Positions 59,272-64,000 of a stretch of DNA of 64,000 nucleotides are shown piece by piece. The notes under the pieces are model-generated. The model did not search any database. It worked only from the letters and a program-made list of their open reading frames with translations, and was not told the origin of the DNA. Source of the DNA: Neoroseomonas marina (lineage in GTDB: Bacteria; Pseudomonadota; Alphaproteobacteria; Acetobacterales; Acetobacteraceae); assembly GCF_012927745.1 (NCBI RefSeq), contig NZ_JABBKX010000007.1, positions 124,001 through 188,000 on the forward strand. Direction: 5' to 3'. The translations under genes and the position numbers were made by a program. Position 1 is the first letter of the stretch. Every line of letters starts with the position of its first letter.

Positions 59272-60417
59272 CTAGGCGCGCCGCCGCAACAGCAGCAGCG
59301 CGAGCAGCGCGCAGAAGCCCGCGAGCCAGACCCAGAAGCCACCCAGCGCGGCGCCGGCGCCGAAGCGGTCCACCGCGAGGCCCGTCAGCAGCGGCGGGAT
59401 GCAGAACCCGGCATGGGCGACGAGGAAGACGCCGGCCGCCGCCCGCGCCCGATCCTCGCCCGAGGCCGCCTCCGAGGCGGCGGCGAGCGCGCCGACGAAC
59501 AGGAACCCATAGGCCGCGCTGCCCACCAGCGCTCCGCCGGCGAGCAGCAGCGGCAGCGACGCCTGCAGCGTGCCGGTCAGCACCAGCGCCGCGCCCGCCA
59601 GCAACACCGGCAGCCCCGTCAGCGACAGCCGCCGCGCCGGCCAGCCGCCGATCGCCTGCTGCATGGCGGTACCGACCATGATCATGAAGCAGATCGCGAG
59701 CGGCCCGAGCCGCGGATACCCCGCCGCCGCAAGGGTGCTCGGCACCGAGGTCAGCGTGACGCCCGTCACCCCCCAGGCCGCGAACATCCCGAAGGAGGAT
59801 GCGACCGTCCCGCGCGGGAAGGCCGGCACGCGCAGCCAGGCGACGCGCTCGGGCCGGCGCCGGTCCGGCAGGCGCGCGACGATCGGCAGCACCAGCAGCA
59901 CGATCGCGACATGCGCCCAATAGGTCAGCGGCGGCGTATCGCCCCCATGCAGCCACAGCGCGGTCAGCGTGGTGAGCCCGCCCAGCGCATAGGACCCCGC
60001 GGTCGCGAAGGCCATCACGCGCGCCGCGCTCCGCCCGGCCTCCGGCCCGCCGGCGAGTTCCGCCGCCCAGGCCGTCGCCCCGCCGGCGATCAGCCCGATG
60101 GCGAAGCCCTGCAGCACGCGCGCGACGGTCAGCGCCGCGAGGCCGGGTGCGAGGATCAGCGCCACCGTGCCCAGCCCGGCGAAGACCAGCGCGGCCATGA
60201 CGCAGGGCTTGCGCCCGACGCGGTCGGACAGGCCGCCGAGCAGCGGCGCGGTGACGATCAGCGTCGTCGCATAGGCGATGAAGGCGGCGGCCAGGCCGCT
60301 CGCCCCGCCGCCATCCATCGCCGCATAGGCGGTGTACAACGGCATCGGGAGCGTCGTGGAAGCGCCGATCGCGAATACCGCCGCACCGACCGTCACCACG
60401 CCCGGAGTCGTTGTCAT
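59272..60417 (-). CDS. MFS transporter (drug:H+ antiporter-like)
   Basis: 381 aa, about 12 helices. Loop motif A GGLSDRVGRKPCVM is exact (GxLaDrxGrkxxl). VARVLQGFAIGLIAGGATAWAAELAG is helix 4-5, with motif-like R-x-x-Q-G as in sugar/drug efflux families. ATG 60417 begins five to six codons before helix 1. No Shine-Dalgarno site. Substrate unknown. It is divergent from the DUF4412-like gene (115 bp). Confidence 0.86.
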   Translation of the reverse strand: MTTTPGVVTVGAAVFAIGASTTLPMPLYTAYAAMDGGGASGLAAAFIAYATTLIVTAPLLGGLSDRVGRKPCVMAALVFAGLGTVALILAPGLAALTVARVLQGFAIGLIAGGATAWAAELAGGPEAGRSAARVMAFATAGSYALGGLTTLTALWLHGGDTPPLTYWAHVAIVLLVLPIVARLPDRRRPERVAWLRVPAFPRGTVASSFGMFAAWGVTGVTLTSVPSTLAAAGYPRLGPLAICFMIMVGTAMQQAIGGWPARRLSLTGLPVLLAGAALVLTGTLQASLPLLLAGGALVGSAAYGFLFVGALAAASEAASGEDRARAAAGVFLVAHAGFCIPPLLTGLAVDRFGAGAALGGFWVWLAGFCALLALLLLRRRA

Positions 60418-60532
60418 GGCGCGGATGCTCTGCCGCGCGGACGGGGGCGTCAACGCGGGGGCGCCTCGCGAAGCGTTTCATCGTGCTGCCACGATCGGCG
60501 GTGCAGGATCCGCGCCCCGAAGGAGACCCGCC

Positions 60533-61132
60533 ATGCGCCACGCCCTCGCCGCCGCCCTGATCGCCGCGCTGCCCGTCGCCGCCGAGGCGCAGGACCGCCC
60601 GCAGATCTATCCGACGCGCGACGTCGCCGTGACCTACCGCGTCGCCGGCCAGGGCCAGCAGGCCGAGCTGACCATGCTGTGGTCCGCCGCGCAGCGGCTG
60701 ATGCGCATGAACATGCCCCAGGGCATGGGCTACATGGTCGCCGACCACCAGGGCCAGCGCGGCTTCATGGTCATGGAACAGATGCGCATGATCATGGACG
60801 TGCCGGTGGCCCAGGCCGCCGGCATGCAGCGCGACCTCGAGAATGCGCGCTTCACCCGCGGCGGGGTCGAGAAGATCGCGGGCCTCGACTGCACCGTCTG
60901 GCGCTACCAGTCCGCCTCCTCCCAGGGGGAAGCCTGCATCACCAATGACGGCGTGATGCTGCGGGGCAACGGGGCGGCCCAGGGCGCCGGCCAGGGCCGG
61001 ATCGAGGCGACCCGCGTCGTCTACCAGCCGCAGGATGCCGCCCTGTTCCGCCGGCCGGAGGGGTACCAGACGATGCAGATGCCCCAGGGCGTGCCGCAGG
61101 GCATGCCGGGCATGCAGGGGGCGCCGCGCTGA
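60533..61132 (+). CDS. Secreted DUF4412-like protein, Met/Gln-rich
   Basis: 199 aa, with AAGGAGA before ATG 60533. A signal peptide (RHALAAALIAALPVAAEAQ) is followed by a beta-rich lipid-carrier-like domain (VTYRVAGQGQQAELTMLWSAAQRLMRMNMP, then IAGLDCTVWRYQSASSQGEACIT with a likely Cys pair). The C-terminus is rich in Met, Gln and Pro (MQMPQGVPQGMPGMQG). The fold hint and the neighbour lolA 44 bp downstream suggest an envelope lipid or lipoprotein task (inference). Confidence 0.72.
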   Translation: MRHALAAALIAALPVAAEAQDRPQIYPTRDVAVTYRVAGQGQQAELTMLWSAAQRLMRMNMPQGMGYMVADHQGQRGFMVMEQMRMIMDVPVAQAAGMQRDLENARFTRGGVEKIAGLDCTVWRYQSASSQGEACITNDGVMLRGNGAAQGAGQGRIEATRVVYQPQDAALFRRPEGYQTMQMPQGVPQGMPGMQGAPR

Positions 61133-61176
61133 GAGGGGCTTTCCCCGGGACGCCCGGCGGGCCACATCGGGTGGCG

Positions 61177-61848
61177 ATGAAACGCCGTCCCCTCCTCCTC
61201 ACGCCCCTTCTCCTCGCCACGCCGGCGCTCGCCCAGCGGGCCCAGGCCCCGGCGCGGCCGCCCGCCGCGGCGCTGACCGACCGCGACCGCGCCGACCTCG
61301 CCCGCGTCGAGACCTACCTCAACGCCCTGACCACCCTGCGCGCCCGCTTCCTGCAGATCGCCCAGAACGGCGCCTCGGCCGAGGGCACGGCCTGGATCTG
61401 GCGTCCGGGACGGATGCGGTTCGAATACGACCCGCCCGAGCCGCTGCTGCTGGTCGCCGATGCCGGCCAGTTCCTGATGTACGACCGGGAATTGCGGGCG
61501 CCGACGACGCTACTGATCAGCCAGACCCCGCTCGGCATCCTGCTGCGGCGGGAGGTGCGGTTGTCCGGCGACGTGACGGTCACCGGCATCGAACGCACCG
61601 GGCCGTTCCTGCGCGTCAGCATGTACCGCACCTCGGAACCCGGCGAAGGCGTGCTGACGCTGGTCTTCAACAACGAACCGCTCGAACTCCGCCAATGGGC
61701 GGTGATGGATGCGCAACGGCGCGAGACGCGGGTGACGCTGTCGCGCATCGAGACCGGCCAGCGATTCCCCGCGGGATTGTTCCAGTTCAACGACCCCCGC
61801 TTCTTCGAACCGGGCGGCTTCGGCGCCCCCCAGGGATCGGGGAACTGA
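61177..61848 (+). CDS. lolA: Outer-membrane lipoprotein carrier LolA
   Basis: 223 aa. Signal peptide MKRRPLLLTPLLLATPALAQ. LARVETYLNALTTLRARFLQIAQNGASAEGTAWIWRPGRMRFEYDPPEPLLLVADAGQFLMYD follows the LolA order (key bits: RFLQ, GRMRFEYDPP, FLMYDREL). TPLGILL and LVFNNEPLELRQWAV are the C-terminal strands. It ferries lipoproteins from LolCDE to the outer membrane. ATG 61177 was chosen over an in-frame GTG at 61171. Confidence 0.93.
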   Translation: MKRRPLLLTPLLLATPALAQRAQAPARPPAAALTDRDRADLARVETYLNALTTLRARFLQIAQNGASAEGTAWIWRPGRMRFEYDPPEPLLLVADAGQFLMYDRELRAPTTLLISQTPLGILLRREVRLSGDVTVTGIERTGPFLRVSMYRTSEPGEGVLTLVFNNEPLELRQWAVMDAQRRETRVTLSRIETGQRFPAGLFQFNDPRFFEPGGFGAPQGSGN

Positions 61849-61882
61849 TCCGCGGACCGCGAAGTCGTGGCCGTCGATGCTC

Positions 61883-62076
61883 TGCCCTCAGACGCCGGGC
61901 GGACCCGCATCCGCGCTCCTTGGCTTCGCGGCACCCGCCGCGGGCCGCAGTCGCGGCCTCGGCCCTTCAGGCCGCGGTGTCCTTTGCCCTCAGACGCCGG
62001 GCGGACCGCATCCGCGCTCCTTGGCTTCGCGGCACCCGCCGCGGGCCGCAGTCGCGGCCTCGGCCCTTCGGGCCGC
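61883..62076 (+). repeat. Tandem duplication of about 93 bp, period 102
   Basis: Copy 1 is 61883-61975 and copy 2 is 61985-62076. They differ by one missing C and one A/G change. Each carries GCACCCGCCGCGGGCC-type inverted repeats. It occupies most of the 351-base gap between lolA and the PuuD-like gene. No credible gene is in it. Confidence 0.88.
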
Positions 62077-62199
62077 CTGACTGTCGGCGAGGCAGTCGCT
62101 TCGTGGATGCGCGGCATGCAGGCAACGCTTGTCCGCAATCCGCGAAAATCCTGTCTGACGCCTTGATCCCGCCATCACGTCGCGGAAGTGTAGCAATCG

Positions 62200-63000
62200 A
62201 TGAAACCGCTCATCGGCATTTCCTGCTGCCAGAAGCCCTTCGGCATCTTCGGAACGCCCAACCACGCCGCGTCGGACAGCTATGTCCGCGTCGTGCGCGG
62301 TCCCGTCTCCGGGACGCCGGTGCTCCTCCCCGCCGCCGGGGAGGATCTCTCCGCGGAACTCCTGCCGCATCTCGACGGGCTGATCCTCACGGGCAGCCGG
62401 TCGAACGTGTGGCCCGGCCATTATGACGGCCCCGCCCATGCGGAAGGCACGCCGGAGGACCACCAGCGCGACGCCACCACGCTGCCGCTGATCCGGGCGG
62501 CGATCGACCACGGCGTGCCGCTGCTCGCCATCTGCCGCGGCATGCAGGAACTCAACGTCGCCCTCGGCGGCAGCCTCGACCAGCGCATCCAGGACCTGCC
62601 CGGCCGGATGGACCACTCGACGCCGTCCGACCAGCCGATCCCGCGGGTGCGCACCGGCAAGGCGCACGGCGTGCGTATCGAGACGGACGGCGCCCTCGCC
62701 GACGTCATCACCCTCGCCGCGCGCCGCGCGGGCCGGCTGGCGGTGAACTCGCTGCACAACCAGGGCGTGCAGCGCCTGGCTCCGCGCCTGGTCGCCGAGG
62801 CCTGGGCCCCGGACGGGACCGTCGAGGCGGTGCGCGTCGAAGGTGCGCGCGCCTTCGCACTCGGCGTGCAGTGGCATCCGGAATACGACTGGGATCGCGA
62901 CGTCGACAGCCGTTCGATCTTCGAGGCCTTCGGCCGGGCCTGCGCCGCGCACCGCGCCGCCCGCCTCGCGCCCCTGACCCTCGCCCAGGCCGCGGAGTAA
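62200..63000 (+). CDS. Gamma-glutamyl-gamma-aminobutyrate hydrolase (PuuD) family, class I glutamine amidotransferase
   Basis: 266 aa. VPLLAICRGMQELNVALGGSLDQ has the Cys nucleophile elbow, and ALGVQWHPEYDW the catalytic His-Glu. GLILTGSRSNVWPGHY and MDHSTPSDQPI match PuuD-type peptidase C26 proteins. It would hydrolyse gamma-glutamyl amides in polyamine (putrescine) breakdown. No puuABC genes are near, so it acts alone or with distant genes. GGAAG lies 12 bases before ATG 62200. Confidence 0.9.
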   Translation: MKPLIGISCCQKPFGIFGTPNHAASDSYVRVVRGPVSGTPVLLPAAGEDLSAELLPHLDGLILTGSRSNVWPGHYDGPAHAEGTPEDHQRDATTLPLIRAAIDHGVPLLAICRGMQELNVALGGSLDQRIQDLPGRMDHSTPSDQPIPRVRTGKAHGVRIETDGALADVITLAARRAGRLAVNSLHNQGVQRLAPRLVAEAWAPDGTVEAVRVEGARAFALGVQWHPEYDWDRDVDSRSIFEAFGRACAAHRAARLAPLTLAQAAE

Positions 63001-63087
63001 CGTTCCGCGGCGCGATCGCGTGCCGGGATGGACGTCGAACGCGATTTGTCTTTTGCTTCTGCGGCTTGGCCGGGGTAGCTTGTTCTT

Positions 63088-63206
63088 GCCGGTTCATAAT
63101 CGACCGGCGGTCGAGCCCCCCGGTGTCCCCTGCCGGCTCGCCCGACCATTCCGATCGGAATAAAATACGGCGCCCGGTCACCCCCCTGACCGGGCGCTAC
63201 TTTTTT
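63088..63206 (+). ncRNA. Candidate small RNA of about 119 nt with intrinsic terminator
   Basis: A promoter-like pair TTGCTT (63053-63058) and TAGCTT (63076-63081), spaced 17 bp, lies 6 bases upstream. The unit holds three successive hairpins: GCCGGT / ACCGGC (63088-63108), the perfect palindrome ATTCC-GATC-GGAAT (63148-63161) and a strong terminator ending in six T. It could instead be the 3' end of the PuuD-like mRNA. It accounts for the middle of the 361-base gap to the next gene. Confidence 0.5.
63170..63206 (+). terminator. Strong Rho-independent terminator
   Basis: 11-bp perfect stem GCGCCCGGTCA / TGACCGGGCGC, loop CCCCCC, followed by TAC and TTTTTT. The best intrinsic terminator in the window. 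Confidence 0.92.
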
Positions 63207-63361
63207 GTGATCAGGTCCTGAATTCATCGCCATGACTTCGCGATGGGGCACGAACTTCATGTGAAATCTCAGGAAGACGGCCTGCCATCCCCGGTGGCTT
63301 CCGGCACCGGCCGACCGCCTGTATAGACCCCGCACCATCCCGTCATCGGAGCCTCGCCCGC

Positions 63362-64000
63362 ATGGTGTCCTACGTCCTGCCGCCGCCGCCGGTCGCCGCG
63401 ATTCCCGTCAAGGGCAGCGACGCGCTGTTCCCCGTGCACCGCATCTACTGCGTCGGCCGCAACTACGCCGAACATGCGATCGAGATGGGCTCGGACCCGA
63501 CGCGCGAGCCGCCCTTCTACTTCGCGAAGCCGGCCGATGCGGTGGTGATCAACGACGCCGACATGCCCTATCCGTCGGTCACCAAGTCGCTGCACCACGA
63601 AATGGAACTCGTCGTCGCCATCGGGAAGGGCGGGAAGAACATCCCGGTCGCCGAGGCGCTGGGCCATGTCTGGGGCTACTGCTGCGGCCTCGACATGACG
63701 CGCCGCGACATCCAGAACGAGGCGAAGAAGACCGGCCGCCCGTGGGACATGGGCAAGGGCTTCGACAAGTCCGCGCCGATGGGCGCGCTCGTCCCGGCCG
63801 CCGGCATCGACCCCACCAAGGGCAAGATCGAGCTCAAGGTGAACGGCAAGGTCGTGCAGACCTCCGACCTGTCCAAGCTGATCTGGTCGGTGGCCGAGGT
63901 CATCGCGAACCTCTCGGAACTCGTGGAACTCGTCCCCGGTGACCTCATCATGACCGGCACGCCCGAAGGCGTCGCCGCGGTCGTGAAGGGCGACGTGCTG
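63362..64000 (+). CDS. Fumarylacetoacetate hydrolase (FAH) family protein, 5' part
   Basis: 213 codons are present, then the window ends in frame. [46 protein letters not shown] (metal-binding Glu residues) and [14 protein letters not shown] are the FAHD signatures. The family includes acylpyruvases, oxaloacetate decarboxylases and ring-cleavage product hydrolases acting in aromatic or dicarboxylic acid catabolism; the exact substrate cannot be read. ATG 63362 has GGAG about 10 bases upstream. Confidence 0.92.
   Translation, partial: MVSYVLPPPPVAAIPVKGSDALFPVHRIYCVGRNYAEHAIEMGSDPTREPPFYFAKPADAVVINDADMPYPSVTKSLHHEMELVVAIGKGGKNIPVAEALGHVWGYCCGLDMTRRDIQNEAKKTGRPWDMGKGFDKSAPMGALVPAAGIDPTKGKIELKVNGKVVQTSDLSKLIWSVAEVIANLSELVELVPGDLIMTGTPEGVAAVVKGDVL

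Overview
The window is about 70% G+C, with third codon positions nearly all G or C. It reads as a chromosomal segment of an alphaproteobacterium, most likely a Roseomonas-like member of the Acetobacteraceae (Rhodospirillales). The taxonomic clues are a CarD / FdxA / S4 / SUV3-like helicase block, a DUF4170 protein, an alphaproteobacterial GTP cyclohydrolase II with an extra N-terminal domain, System I cytochrome c genes, glnK-amtB, a UbiH-type hydroxylase, and three proteins with a Hint (hedgehog/intein-like) domain. Most of the window is housekeeping sequence. I saw no prophage, insertion sequence with a transposase, CRISPR array, tRNA or rRNA. Taxonomy is inferred from gene content, not from a marker gene.

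Layout. 1-6 kb: end of a Bax-inhibitor-1 gene, then CarD, ferredoxin FdxA, an S4 RNA-binding protein and a SUV3-like helicase on the minus strand. 6-14 kb: an MFS transporter, a cadherin/tandem-95-like protein, Rnk, aconitase, and ccmAB on the plus strand opposite acnA. 14-20 kb: gpsA, rlmJ, a periplasmic alginate-lyase-like protein, uvrB, a small glycine-zipper lipoprotein and DUF4170. 20-23 kb: a Hint-only gene beside an RTX-Hint gene. 23-30 kb: murJ, a glycosyltransferase, a JAMM-like protein, an L,D-transpeptidase coupled to ribA, and an OmpR-type response regulator. 30-37 kb: an AhpD-like protein, an MFS transporter, glnK-amtB behind a sigma-54 promoter, a UbiH-type monooxygenase, a glycosyltransferase-methyltransferase fusion and a TctC-type binding protein. 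38-44 kb: an acyl-CoA synthetase and an epoxide hydrolase-like enzyme (divergent), then the second RTX-Hint gene and a truncated histidine-kinase-like protein. 44-53 kb: a DUF2892 protein, ftsK, a methyltransferase coupled to an M23 peptidase, xseA, purD and an MFS transporter. 53-64 kb: a pterin dehydratase, a zincin, a crotonase/CoA-transferase pair, an MFS-acetyltransferase pair, a phosphatase, an exonuclease, another MFS transporter, a DUF4412-like protein, lolA, a PuuD-like amidotransferase, a candidate small RNA, and the start of a fumarylacetoacetate-hydrolase family gene cut by the window edge.

Translational coupling (stop/start overlaps of 4 bases) joins ccmA-ccmB, ribA to the L,D-transpeptidase gene, the M23 peptidase to a methyltransferase, the CoA-transferase to the crotonase, and an MFS gene to an acetyltransferase.

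The least ordinary content is non-genic or modular. A composite repeat with inverted two-hairpin modules and covarying stems occurs three times; in one copy it forms the start of a Tat-type signal. A second hairpin repeat occurs twice. There is also a 102-bp tandem duplication, an sRNA-like unit at 63.1 kb, and three Hint proteins with two different N-terminal halves.
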